Of a stretch of 63,323 nucleotides of DNA, positions 1 through 7,536 are shown one piece after another. Made by a program: the position numbers and the translations under genes. This DNA comes from a virus. Within the stretch, counting starts at the first letter, position 1, and every line of letters begins with the position of its first letter. The DNA lies in IMG/VR virus record IMGVR_UViG_3300023284_000199, positions 1-63,323 of that record; one strand, written 5' to 3'. The notes beneath the pieces are model-generated. The model did no database searches. It was given only the letters and a program-made list of their open reading frames with translations, and was not told the DNA's origin.

Positions 1-28
1 CGTGGATTAGTATACTTGTAATGATCAT
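1..28 (-). CDS. Partial small ORF cut by the window edge
   Basis: An ATG at 28-26 overlaps the TGA of the next gene upstream on this strand (TGATG arrangement). The frame stays open for nine codons to the edge, which suggests a translationally coupled gene continuing outside the window. Too little is visible to name it. Confidence 0.35.
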
Positions 29-369
29 CAACCATCGTCTTCTTCATCCGAGGGATCAAAATCGACAATCAGTTTAATGACCCTGCCATCTTTATTACGC
101 TCGATATAAACCGGATATGAACCGTCTCCGTAGCCTGTTTGAACTATGGCAGCAGCAGGCATGTTAGAACCTTCAGCTTGATACGTTGTCGTACCCTTGT
201 TAGGTCCAACTTCCATTTTTCTCAATACCTGATCACAGAATTCATACCAAGTACCTTTGAAATGATCGGTGTTATCCGCAGTCATGAAATAGCAGGGATC
301 ACCTACAATCATACAGCCTGCATCAACAGGTAACTCTGCTATCTTTTCCAAAACTGGAACCCGCCACAT
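28..369 (-). CDS. Conserved small phage protein with GYGDGSYPVY motif
   Basis: A 113-residue soluble protein of unknown function. The middle holds the motifs CMIVGDPCYF and, further on, GYGDGSYPVY, a pattern I recognise from many small uncharacterised phage proteins. The C terminus is very acidic. An AAGGAG ribosome site lies about 10 bases before the ATG. It follows the 371-781 gene by one base in the same leftward unit. No catalytic motif was recognised. Confidence 0.7.
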   Translation of the reverse strand: MWRVPVLEKIAELPVDAGCMIVGDPCYFMTADNTDHFKGTWYEFCDQVLRKMEVGPNKGTTTYQAEGSNMPAAAIVQTGYGDGSYPVYIERNKDGRVIKLIVDFDPSDEEDDG

Positions 370-370
370 A

Positions 371-781
371 TCAGTTACTCCTTATCCAATACATTTCACC
401 ATCATAAGCAATCGAGCAATAGTCCTGCTTTAACTGTTCGGCAGCTTGACACCAATCGATAGCCGTGTAAGGCCAATGTTCCTCGATTACATAAATATCT
501 TTTGCCATATCTTCGGCGTATTCAGTGAAATAATCTTCGGAGATAACTGACTCTCCATGATGAAAATCAGAACTGTAAGACTCAGCTTCTTCGACAAACT
601 CATTCAGAGCTTCTAACTCTTCGTATTCCTCGAAAAGATCGGTTTCGGTTCCATCATCATCATCAACCCAAAATTCGATTTCACCATCTGTACGAAAAGG
701 CGTATGATCAGCAAATAAATCCTTTAAATCCTCAACTCGCTCAAGGATATCTCGACTGTCAATCATATCTCCGAATTCCAT
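371..781 (-). CDS. Acidic phage protein, ArdA-like C-terminal pattern
   Basis: A 136-residue, strongly acidic protein. The C-terminal half, with EDYFTEYAEDMAKDI followed by a WPYTAIDW segment and an ending like YDGEMYWIR, matches a widespread small phage protein sometimes annotated as antirestriction (ArdA-like), although that function is not shown for this short form. A GGGAG site precedes the ATG. Its acidity would suit a DNA mimic, which is inference only. Confidence 0.65.
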   Translation of the reverse strand: MEFGDMIDSRDILERVEDLKDLFADHTPFRTDGEIEFWVDDDDGTETDLFEEYEELEALNEFVEEAESYSSDFHHGESVISEDYFTEYAEDMAKDIYVIEEHWPYTAIDWCQAAEQLKQDYCSIAYDGEMYWIRSN

Positions 782-782
782 C

Positions 783-992
783 TTATATCTCCCTGACCTT
801 TACTTTGCCACTCCAACCATATTTTTCAAGCCTTACATGCTTAACCGTATCAAACATAATCACCACCACTGCATCATGAATAACTTCAAAACCGAATTTC
901 TCATAATGAGCAATAGCTTTTTTCATACTTTTGAATTCGGTAAGCATGTTAGCTACAATCCTTTTATCTCTAGTTGGCCGCGATTTTTCCAT
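783..992 (-). CDS. Hypothetical small protein
   Basis: A 69-residue basic protein starting MEKSRPTRDKR. A longer form would start at a TTG at 1082, but that TTG is the first three bases of a TTGACA promoter element, so I chose the internal ATG at 992. No family was recognised. It ends one base before the 371-781 gene's leader. Confidence 0.5.
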   Translation of the reverse strand: MEKSRPTRDKRIVANMLTEFKSMKKAIAHYEKFGFEVIHDAVVVIMFDTVKHVRLEKYGWSGKVKVREI

Positions 993-1053
993 TGTTCCAC
1001 AGCTAAGTAAACTCCGCCAACTCCTATGTTTTCCCGCCGCCACGTTAGCTTTA

Positions 1054-1082
1054 CAAATAGGGGGTATTACCTCTAATGTCAA
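1054..1082 (-). promoter_or_regulatory. Sigma70-like promoter
   Basis: TTGACA (rc of 1077-1082), a 17-base spacer, then TATTTG (rc of 1054-1059). It lies just before the 69-residue gene. The 13-base block AATGTCAAGAACT on the plus strand recurs at the next promoter (1358-1370). Confidence 0.55.
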
Positions 1083-1085
1083 GAA

Positions 1086-1313
1086 CTAATTTTGAAAATG
1101 ACTCATCCGAGTCTGATATCGCAAAAAGTTCTGTACCTGACCGAGAAAAATTACCGCGTTAGCATCTCTCACATAATGCTTCTTTCGCTCAATCATCTTA
1201 TCGGCTTCACGCATGGCTTGCCTTTTGCTAACCGTTGAATCCGATACCAAACTATCAACTAAACCAAACAAATCGAAAGCTTGATTCGTCGTAGTCTCTT
1301 TGGCACTATACAT
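1086..1313 (-). CDS. Hypothetical small protein
   Basis: A 75-residue protein with a charged middle (READKMIERKKHYVRDA) and a GGAAGGTG ribosome site just before ATG. A sigma70-like promoter sits 24 bases upstream. No family was recognised. Confidence 0.6.
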   Translation of the reverse strand: MYSAKETTTNQAFDLFGLVDSLVSDSTVSKRQAMREADKMIERKKHYVRDANAVIFLGQVQNFLRYQTRMSHFQN

Positions 1314-1336
1314 AGTTCACCTTCCTTTCTAAAAAC

Positions 1337-1365
1337 AATATGAACTAGATTGCCTTCAATGTCAA
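1337..1365 (-). promoter_or_regulatory. Sigma70-like promoter
   Basis: TTGACA (rc of 1360-1365), 17-base spacer, CATATT (rc of 1337-1342), placed directly upstream of the 1086-1313 gene and just after the stop of the preceding small ORF. Confidence 0.55.
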
Positions 1366-1368
1366 GAA

Positions 1369-1521
1369 CTAATCTCTCTTGGTTCTATCATATTTACTAG
1401 TGTCATCCAATTTCGTCGGATAATCCCTGCCATCATCTTTAAATGTGACCACCCAAGCATATATCAGCATACAAATACCACCACCAATAAAACCACTTAT
1501 GAATCCGAGAAAGAATAGCAT
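1369..1521 (-). CDS. Small single-pass membrane protein
   Basis: A 50-residue ORF. The N-terminal 25 residues (MLFFLGFISGFIGGGICMLI onward) form one glycine-rich hydrophobic helix, followed by a charged tail. The ATG is two bases past the TGA of the 1523-1687 ORF, so translation is probably coupled. No homologue was recognised; an inner-membrane protein is the natural reading. Confidence 0.55.
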   Translation of the reverse strand: MLFFLGFISGFIGGGICMLIYAWVVTFKDDGRDYPTKLDDTSKYDRTKRD

Positions 1522-1522
1522 C

Positions 1523-1687
1523 TCAATTCCCTTTGAAGCGCCAGTGATCCGGCCCGATGGTTATGAACAAGGTATCCTCGCTCTTGTCACGAACCACCCT
1601 AGCTTGACCTTTGGTGTAGAAGTACCCGAGGTCTTTACGCACTGTGCCATCGTCTGTACGCAGCGTAAACAGCTTCAAACCCTTCAT
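1523..1687 (-). CDS. Hypothetical 54-residue protein
   Basis: Begins MKGLKLFTLRTDDGTVRKDL and ends in a short beta-like WRFKGN. It lies three bases after the neighbouring 122-residue gene in the same direction, which supports it as a real operon member. Function unknown. Confidence 0.5.
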   Translation of the reverse strand: MKGLKLFTLRTDDGTVRKDLGYFYTKGQARVVRDKSEDTLFITIGPDHWRFKGN

Positions 1688-1690
1688 GGT

Positions 1691-2059
1691 CTAATCCTTC
1701 CATCGCTTGTACTGATTTTCAATACGCTTTGCAATCTGTTCGAAGGTCTTCCCGCTATCGTTCATGTTAGCTAACGTGTTTTGATCGAACATAGGCTGAT
1801 TCTTACGGTGGTTCTTACTAGTGTGAAGCAATCCATGTTTTTCGAAAAACTTCTGAGTCAACATGTCACTTTTTGCCACCGACCTAATTGCATTATCACC
1901 GACGATTTCACGAAGAACACCCAAGCAACAATGCCTGACAGAGTTCGTCTTTCGATTGTCAACTTTACGAAGCTTTGCCTTACCTTGAACAAACTTGCCC
2001 GACCTCAAAGCTTCCACCCAATCGATTAGCAACGCCTTACCTGTTTTGTTCGTCTTCAT
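1691..2059 (-). CDS. Conserved phage protein of the WVEALRSGK type
   Basis: A 122-residue protein. The N terminus (WVEALRSGKFVQGKAKL) and the CCLGVLREIVG segment match a small family common in phages, in which a WxxALRSG segment precedes a CCLGVL core; the function is not known. I start at ATG 2059 because AAGGAG lies nine bases before it; the upstream TTG at 2077 lacks a site. The C terminus is lysine-rich. Confidence 0.65.
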   Translation of the reverse strand: MKTNKTGKALLIDWVEALRSGKFVQGKAKLRKVDNRKTNSVRHCCLGVLREIVGDNAIRSVAKSDMLTQKFFEKHGLLHTSKNHRKNQPMFDQNTLANMNDSGKTFEQIAKRIENQYKRWKD

Positions 2060-2123
2060 AGTCCTGACTCCTTTCAAAAGTCTGTCGTCTGTAATTTATT
2101 ATCGTAGGAATTAAATGGTAGCA

Positions 2124-2402
2124 TCACACCCCATACCTTTCATTTTCAAGCATGTATTCAGCTTCAGTTTGTAAAGTACATGCGACAAATATAGGATCAA
2201 TAACACCATTGTCAACAAGTTCTTTGATAAAATTACCAAAAGCTTGGTCAACAACATCCATTTTTCTTCGGATTTCATCTATCTCAGGTCTGCTATTTTC
2301 TACAGTCTCATGTACAAAATCAGCAAATTCTGATTTAGTAAAACCCGATATTTTAGACTCGGTGTTATCTACCACCAACTTTATCTTATTATTTGGATTC
2401 AT
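2124..2402 (-). CDS. Hypothetical helical protein
   Basis: A 92-residue, mostly helical, acidic protein. Its ATG overlaps the stop of the upstream coiled-coil gene by four bases, so the two are probably co-translated. No family recognised. Confidence 0.6.
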   Translation of the reverse strand: MNPNNKIKLVVDNTESKISGFTKSEFADFVHETVENSRPEIDEIRRKMDVVDQAFGNFIKELVDNGVIDPIFVACTLQTEAEYMLENERYGV

Positions 2403-2734
2403 ACCCCGCCCTCCTTTGGATTCATACCCCGGTTCTCTTTTTCAGCCTCTAACTCTGTGATTCGTTCCTCTAACTTTTCGTTTTCCCTATTTAATTCCTT
2501 TATGTATTGTTCTTTTTCTTTCATCTCTTCTTCCATCGAATCAACATCATCAACCATACTACCCATTTCTTGCTCATGATCTTCTTTGGACACATATTCA
2601 CCATTATCTATGTCAGTTTCCAATGCCAAAAGTTTACGCGCCATATCACACAGGACCGAGACAACATCACTCACACAAACCCAATCATATGTCCGCTCAA
2701 AATCATCAATCTCGTAATCTCTCAAATCATCCAT
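2399..2734 (-). CDS. Coiled-coil phage protein
   Basis: A 111-residue acidic protein. Residues about 45-105 form a continuous heptad-rich coiled coil of Glu, Lys and Leu. An AAAGGATAA ribosome site precedes the ATG. The next gene starts inside its stop region. Function unknown; a dimerising or scaffold role is inference. Confidence 0.6.
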   Translation of the reverse strand: MDDLRDYEIDDFERTYDWVCVSDVVSVLCDMARKLLALETDIDNGEYVSKEDHEQEMGSMVDDVDSMEEEMKEKEQYIKELNRENEKLEERITELEAEKENRGMNPKEGGV

Positions 2735-2748
2735 GTTGAGTTATCCTT

Positions 2749-2925
2749 TCAATGAGCCTTAGTGATATTCACGGTGGCTCCATCATCAATAAGAATTTGA
2801 ACCTCTTCTGCGGATAAATACGCCCCAATATAGGGGTCTAAAGAGTTTTGTACTTTCGTCACACTAAATGGATGTCTCGACCGGGATGTTTGGTTCAACC
2901 ATACTATAATCTTTGGGCTTGTCAT
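2749..2925 (-). CDS. Hypothetical 58-residue protein, first gene of left operon
   Basis: The frame begins MTSPKIIVWLNQTSRSRHPF and contains SAEEVQILIDDGATVNI. A GGGAG site lies nine bases before the ATG, and a promoter ends 27 bases upstream, so this is probably the first gene of the leftmost operon. No family recognised. Confidence 0.55.
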   Translation of the reverse strand: MTSPKIIVWLNQTSRSRHPFSVTKVQNSLDPYIGAYLSAEEVQILIDDGATVNITKAH

Positions 2926-2951
2926 CAGTCTGTCTCCCTTTCGCTTTCCAA

Positions 2952-2980
2952 TACATAGGGCAGCTTACATACACTGTCAA
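2952..2980 (-). promoter_or_regulatory. Promoter with operator-like box in its spacer
   Basis: TTGACA (rc of 2975-2980), exactly 17 bases, then TATGTA (rc of 2952-2957). The spacer is a complete copy of the GGGCAGCTTACATACAC repeat (2958-2974), a typical place for a repressor or activator site. It points at the 2925 start. Confidence 0.55.
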
Positions 2981-3145
2981 GGAAAAAATCGCTAAACGAA
3001 AATAAAAAAAAATTCGGGGCAGCTTACTTACAAGGCGGGGCAGCTTCATTACACGCTTCCCAAATATATTGGGGCAGCTTACCTACACGCTTCCCAAATA
3101 TATTGGGGCAGCTTACCTACACGCTCGGGCAGCTTGCCTACACGC
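2958..3145. repeat. Array of six GCAGCTTnnnTACA boxes
   Basis: Copies start at 2958, 3016, 3037, 3071, 3105 and 3127. Copies three to five lie in a 34-base tandem unit whose second half is TTCCCAAATATATT. The conserved core is GCAGCTT, three variable bases, then TACA. Related copies occur at 7388, 7411, 7983 (weaker), 8512 and 46984. The array occupies non-coding DNA; a binding-site cluster for a regulator or initiator is inferred. Confidence 0.8.
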
Positions 3146-3147
3146 AT

Positions 3148-3207
3148 GTTCCCGTTCTGTTCTTCGTTCCCGATTTGTTCCCGTTTCGTTCTGTTCACGT
3201 TCTGTTC
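3148..3207. repeat. Phased GTTC repeat cluster
   Basis: GTTC occurs at 3148, 3154, 3159, 3166, 3177, 3188, 3193, 3199 and 3204. Steps are near 5-7 or 11 bases, half and full helical turns. It is the opposite orientation of the GAAC cluster at 8129-8229. The rest of 3208-3510 shows no gene I can support. Confidence 0.65.
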
Positions 3208-3516
3208 TTTTGAGATGATACAGTTAAGACTCATGACTATTTTCGATGTGTGACATTTTTGCCGAAAGAACAAAACGAGACCTCCCGGCAATTTTGGTTG
3301 TGCCAATCGCCAGAAAATACCCGCAAAAATCGTAGTCAATAGAATCAATAGGTTAGCGGATTCCAGATCTGAGATTCCGAATAGCTGGCGACTTTTACAA
3401 CTTATTGAATCGTTGACAATTTTAGCCTCGCTTGTCCCTGCTGATGCCTGCCAGCTATGCCGACACCTAGCGCAACCGGAATCGCCTTGTGCAGCCTTCC
3501 TAGCGCGTCCTAGAAA

Positions 3517-3553
3517 CAGAAAAAGGACTCTTGCCATTGCTGGCGTGAGTCCT
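3517..3553 (-). terminator. Rho-independent terminator of the ATPase operon
   Basis: Read leftward, AGGACTC (rc of 3547-3553) pairs with GAGTCCT (rc of 3524-3530), with an inner GCCA/TGGC stem capped by GCAA, then TTTTTC. It lies about 85 bases past the last gene of the 6736-3637 unit. Confidence 0.75.
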
Positions 3554-3636
3554 GTTCCTTGTCCTATTACTGTTGGCGCGATCATGCTGGCTTGTGTTGG
3601 TTCTCCTTCCTTCGGCTGTTGGTCTGTTGGCCGTTT

Positions 3637-3969
3637 CTATGCCCGACTCATATCCATCGCAACGGCGCGCATTTCAGACGCCATCGCATAGACCGACTCT
3701 GCCGGTTCAATGGTGCCAGTTTCAAAGGCGATGAATCCAGACTTACCGACAATGCCTGCCGCGATAATCTGATTCAAGCCTGCGTCTTTCCAGACTTCAT
3801 GCCCGACTTCGAATCTGTCTTGACCGGTTGTTTCATCGTGCCAGAGTCGGACTCGGATTCCACCTTCCCATGAAGCTACAACGGCTCCGATATTGGTTGC
3901 CTTATGCCCGCGTGCTGTTGCATTGGTTTGTCGGGCAGATTCGTCAATTTGAGCGTAAAAGTGACTCAT
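3637..3969 (-). CDS. Conserved phage protein, FYAQIDE...NATARGHK type
   Basis: A 110-residue protein. The N terminus HFYAQIDESARQTNATARGH matches a small phage family of unknown function in which an FYAQ start precedes an ATARG motif and a short beta-rich domain. The last gene of its operon, followed by a terminator. Part of the GANTC-dense segment. Confidence 0.65.
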   Translation of the reverse strand: MSHFYAQIDESARQTNATARGHKATNIGAVVASWEGGIRVRLWHDETTGQDRFEVGHEVWKDAGLNQIIAAGIVGKSGFIAFETGTIEPAESVYAMASEMRAVAMDMSRA

Positions 3970-3984
3970 GATATTAGTCCTTCC

Positions 3985-4176
3985 TTATAGGTTGATTTTC
4001 GCAACTCGCATAGATTCACAAGTCGCCTGAATCACATTCGAGATATTGCGGTAGGATTCCATTTTCGCTATGCAATCCTCGACACCATAGAAATCGGATT
4101 GATAGGATTCGACAACTGGACTCGCATCAGAGTCATACGAGAGAATCCAGACTGTTAGAATTATCAATTTTAGCAT
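3985..4176 (-). CDS. Small exported protein with two cysteines
   Basis: A 63-residue protein with a short hydrophobic N terminus (MLKLIILTVWILS) resembling a signal sequence, a possible cleavage near DASP, and two cysteines in the mature part (EDCIAK and ATCES) that could form a disulphide in the periplasm. No named family. The weak charge of the leader makes export an inference. Confidence 0.55.
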   Translation of the reverse strand: MLKLIILTVWILSYDSDASPVVESYQSDFYGVEDCIAKMESYRNISNVIQATCESMRVAKINL

Positions 4177-4260
4177 GTTCTAATCTCCCGATTTAGCTTG
4201 CCAGGATTAACAAGCTAGGAAGGCGAGTCAGACCGGAGTCCGACTCGCTAACCTAGATAG

Positions 4261-4545
4261 TCAAGCCGCTATCGTTCTGCCGCGTGCTGGCTTCCTAGCC
4301 CTCCGTGGATCGGTTGCAGGATCGATGAAAACATAAACCGCGCCATCGAATTCGACTCGGCCTTCTTTTGCGCGCCGCTCATAATTCGGAAAATAGTGAT
4401 CACAAAACATTGAATCAGGTAATTGATTCTCCTTCTCCCATCGCCCGCACATTTGACGGCCACGGATTGAATCAACCACAAAAGCGCAAGTTTCACAATT
4501 CGGATTCGCGACTGGCTTGGTTTTCAATTTTGATAGGTCAGACAT
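4261..4545 (-). CDS. Small cysteine-rich protein, possible zinc binder
   Basis: A 94-residue protein. CETCAF near residue 18 and later CGRW and FCDHYFP give a C-x2-C...C...C-x-H pattern able to bind zinc or an iron-sulphur site. The C terminus is arginine-rich (RRARKPARGR), which would suit nucleic-acid contact. Follows the DUF7192-like gene by 11 bases. Function unknown. Confidence 0.6.
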   Translation of the reverse strand: MSDLSKLKTKPVANPNCETCAFVVDSIRGRQMCGRWEKENQLPDSMFCDHYFPNYERRAKEGRVEFDGAVYVFIDPATDPRRARKPARGRTIAA

Positions 4546-4556
4546 AACAGACTCCT

Positions 4557-5402
4557 CTAATTTAGATAATTGGTGAAAACTTTACGCATATTATCTAGCG
4601 ATGATTCAATGGTTTTGAATCCCTTGTATCGAATCATAGGGACATGAATCACAGATTCATTATCCGGTTCGCTAGGGGTATCGCGGCAATCGCCGTAACC
4701 CGGATACCATCGAGTCGCGTGCTTTGCGTCCTGCTCCAATAATCTGAAATGAAGCATGCGCAAAACCGAGGGATGCGCCAGAATATAAGAGAACCGATCT
4801 AGTTCAAGAAACATACCAGGACTCTTGATAGGAAACTCTTGGCGGATATGTGTACCATCGTTTCCAGCCGTATCGATGTATCCGACTAACTCTATTTGGT
4901 ATCCCGCAGTTTCTAGGGCATCGATCATAGAAACTAGAGCGATGCCACGGTTAACGATGGTGTTATGTTTCACCATTCCCGCAACAGTTAGATTCGCCTC
5001 GATTTTCAAGATAGGCAAAACTGGAGAATTTACTTCTGAAAATGCGAGCATGGATTCTGGATTGCCGATTAGAAAATCAGGGACAGAAGGGACGAATCCA
5101 ACAATCGCATTTTCTAAGACTCGGATAGGTTTCGAATCTGTCAAATGCTTGGCTATATCTAAGCCTTGTCTAATCTTTGCCGTTCCTTCTGGCCAACCAT
5201 AGCGCGCAAGCTTCATAGCATCAGCAAACGAACGAATCCCTTCACCGAACCATTCCGGCGGATGACCTGAAATATTCAGAGTCGACATATGCTCATTAGC
5301 CGATTTTGACGGTTGCTCGCATTGATCAAGAAAAGCATCGAAACTTGGCCACGTTTCCATTTTAGGTTTACCGTTCACTTTCCTTTTCCTACGTCTTGCC
5401 AT
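4557..5402 (-). CDS. DUF7192-like protein paired with the AAA ATPase
   Basis: A 281-residue protein with a basic N terminus (MARRRKRKVNGK). The segment around RGIALVSMIDALETAGYQIE resembles the core strand-helix of von Willebrand A-like folds, and phage proteins of this type sit beside MoxR-type ATPases as here. MoxR ATPases commonly act with VWA partners, so a chaperone or remodelling pair is likely. The family name is from memory; the substrate is unknown. Its start overlaps the ATPase stop by one base. Confidence 0.6.
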   Translation of the reverse strand: MARRRKRKVNGKPKMETWPSFDAFLDQCEQPSKSANEHMSTLNISGHPPEWFGEGIRSFADAMKLARYGWPEGTAKIRQGLDIAKHLTDSKPIRVLENAIVGFVPSVPDFLIGNPESMLAFSEVNSPVLPILKIEANLTVAGMVKHNTIVNRGIALVSMIDALETAGYQIELVGYIDTAGNDGTHIRQEFPIKSPGMFLELDRFSYILAHPSVLRMLHFRLLEQDAKHATRWYPGYGDCRDTPSEPDNESVIHVPMIRYKGFKTIESSLDNMRKVFTNYLN

Positions 5403-6736
5403 TACATCGCCGCCTTGATTTTGCTTATCGTGGCCGAGTCAAGGTTGCGCCAGATTATCAGGTTCTCGACTTCCTTGAATCCCATGCCTTGAACATCGAT
5501 CAGACGCGAACCTTTTTCAGATGCCCTAGGACTCACAAGATGCTTGAGTCCAATGCTGGCGACTGCCTTGCGAGCCGACTGGACATAATCCACCCATTGC
5601 ATGTTCGTTGAAATCGCACGCTCTAACGACTCGTCAATATCGATAGGCAATTGAATAAAGCGGTCTAGAGTCGTTGCGTCCAATTGAACACGACCTACAT
5701 ATTCACGATCTTGGCCGAGTCCCCACGTGTTCGCGCAAGCTATGCACTTGAAGTCTGGGTGTTGCTTCGCCATGCCATTTGCAAAAGCACAATAACCGTT
5801 CGCGAGTGCCGCATTGACAGCTAACAAAGCATTGGGCGAACAGCCGTCCATTTCATCGAACACGAATCCGCCGCCTTGCGTGAAAGCACGGTAGAAATCG
5901 GTTTCAATATAGTTCCCGTTCGCGTCCATGTATCCAAAAATAGTAAACTTGGTATCAAAAGCACCTTGTAGATAAAACGGAATCCCTAACGCTTCGAAAG
6001 CTTGGACGGCCATATGTGACTTGCCCGTTCCAGAAGTGCCGACTAGATAAACGTGACTCTCCTGTAGAAGCTTAATCAATCGCGGCAATTCATGGTGAGT
6101 GAATCCTTCGACTGCCCGAGTCTCGCCATCACTTTCGACATGGACAACAGTAGGGGTCGGCGCGGAATGTTCCAGAATAAGGCGAACCGCTTGTGATTCC
6201 GTAAGTCCATGTTCTCCGATTAATTCGACAACTCGCGACTCGTCTAGATCAGCCGTTGTGTTTGCCGCTTCTGCTATTGCCCGGATTGCATCTTCCAAAA
6301 CGCTACCGTTGCCACCTGTAGGCTTCACTGGCGCGGATTCCGCAAGTTCTGATGCGTCCCTATCATCTAATACGGTAGCCAGCGTATCACCTTCCCTGAT
6401 GCTTTGATCAAATTCAGTACTTGTGACAACTTCATCGTTAATTGTTGCGATTGCAGAGTCATTACCGAAAGCAGACTCGCCAGTTTGCGCGGATTCTGTC
6501 CATTGGTAATTCTCAATAGTGAATCCCTGATCTACAAAATTCTTCCTAACTTTGACAAAATATCGACGATGATTCCACATTTTCGAAAGAGTCGTATGTC
6601 TCATTTTCTCGACTCGGTCGTCCGGGAATCCCAATTCTTTAGCCCATAACCTCGCTATATCAATGTTGTCATAATCGATGACCGTCTGACCATGTTCGCC
6701 TAGTAGGTCTTGATAATCTCTCGATAAAGTAAGCAT
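5402..6736 (-). CDS. MoxR/CobS-type AAA+ ATPase
   Basis: A 444-residue protein. The first 200 residues are a phage-specific region. The AAA+ core follows, with Walker A GTSGTGKS at 233-240 and Walker B FVFDE at 291-295, then an Asn-containing sensor stretch (CANTWG) and an arginine region (LDRFIQLP). The family couples ATP hydrolysis to remodelling of protein complexes. It is the first gene of a leftward operon with the DUF7192-like partner. The promoter is unclear; TTGACT...TCTATG at 6792-6820 is only weak. Confidence 0.85.
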   Translation of the reverse strand: MLTLSRDYQDLLGEHGQTVIDYDNIDIARLWAKELGFPDDRVEKMRHTTLSKMWNHRRYFVKVRKNFVDQGFTIENYQWTESAQTGESAFGNDSAIATINDEVVTSTEFDQSIREGDTLATVLDDRDASELAESAPVKPTGGNGSVLEDAIRAIAEAANTTADLDESRVVELIGEHGLTESQAVRLILEHSAPTPTVVHVESDGETRAVEGFTHHELPRLIKLLQESHVYLVGTSGTGKSHMAVQAFEALGIPFYLQGAFDTKFTIFGYMDANGNYIETDFYRAFTQGGGFVFDEMDGCSPNALLAVNAALANGYCAFANGMAKQHPDFKCIACANTWGLGQDREYVGRVQLDATTLDRFIQLPIDIDESLERAISTNMQWVDYVQSARKAVASIGLKHLVSPRASEKGSRLIDVQGMGFKEVENLIIWRNLDSATISKIKAAM

Positions 6737-6885
6737 TTTCTAATGTCCTTTGATAGGGGTTGTAAGGCGTCTTATAGATGACGCAATAGGACATAGACCA
6801 TAGATAGGAAAATGAGTCAATAGAAGAAAAGACTCTTATTGCATGAATCGTGCCAAGTGAGGCAATCTAGGGATTCTGTAGTGAT

Positions 6886-7071
6886 ACCTATATTACCTAT
6901 ATACTGGCGCATTATATAGGTATATAGGTAGGCTAAGCGGTTGATTCTAAAGAGATAATCGCTGCTCCTATATGCCTATATGGGATTGTGAAAATGTTGA
7001 AATATAGGAAGGGTGATTTATTGTTTAGAATCAATTACTTAGATTATCCTATATGCCTATATTACCTATAC
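6886..7071. repeat. CCTATAT iteron-like repeats with a large inverted repeat
   Basis: ACCTATATTACCTATATA at 6886-6903 faces its near-exact inverse at 6913-6929 across nine bases. CCTATAT pairs recur at 6967-6983 and 7048-7071. The stretch is AT-rich and lies between divergent transcription units. It could be an origin, an operator or an RNA hairpin. Outside these repeats, 6737-7387 holds no gene I can support. Confidence 0.65.
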
Positions 7072-7387
7072 TAAAGAAGAGTCTTTCGCTTAGACTACAG
7101 ACTCATAGTGACTCGTTTCAGGATAATAGGTTGGATCTTGGACAGTGAATCGGGGTGATGTTAGGGGCAAAATTGACCACATCTGCCAAGCCTGAAATGG
7201 ACAGAAAATCACAAGACCCTTGCAATTGGGTTAAATATCCCCACATAATAAGACACTTGGACACAAAAACCCTTAAAAGGGGATAGAAAATAGCTAATTT
7301 GGTGGGTTTCTTGCTTCCCGTTGGATTTGGTATCCTTAGAATGTACCTAATAGTTAGCGAAATTCTTGAAAAAATCTCAATTTAATT

Positions 7388-7428
7388 GCAGCTTCAATAC
7401 AAGAGTTAGAGCAGCTTCAATACAAGAG
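7388..7428. repeat. Two 18-bp direct repeats
   Basis: GCAGCTTCAATACAAGAG occurs at 7388-7405 and again at 7411-7428. The core belongs to the GCAGCTTnnnTACA family found at 2958-3145. Confidence 0.75.
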
Positions 7429-7536
7429 GTCTGTTCTCCGTTCTCGGTCTGTTCTCCGTTCTCGGTCTGTTCTCCGTTCTCGGTCTGTTCTCCGTTCTCG
7501 GTCTGTTCTCCGTTCTCGGTCTGTTCTCCGTTCTCG
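7429..7536. repeat. Six perfect 18-bp tandem repeats
   Basis: The unit GTCTGTTCTCCGTTCTCG is repeated six times without change. Each unit holds two GTTC boxes spaced 7 and 11 bases, echoing the phased GTTC/GAAC clusters elsewhere. There are no spacers, so it is not a CRISPR. Confidence 0.9.

Noticed and set aside
1445-1774. 109-codon plus-strand ORF
   Set aside because: It lies opposite two tightly spaced minus-strand small genes with better start sites.
2864-3049. 61-codon minus-strand ORF at the left promoter
   Set aside because: It overlaps the promoter and boxes and conflicts with the 58-residue gene that has a good ribosome site.
3079-3585. 168-codon minus-strand ORF across the box array
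   Set aside because: It runs through a strong terminator hairpin and through the tandem boxes, giving repeated VGKLP, and its ribosome site is too far from the ATG.
6792-6820. Promoter for the ATPase operon
   Set aside because: TTGACT and TCTATG at 17 bases is too weak a match to list as a feature.
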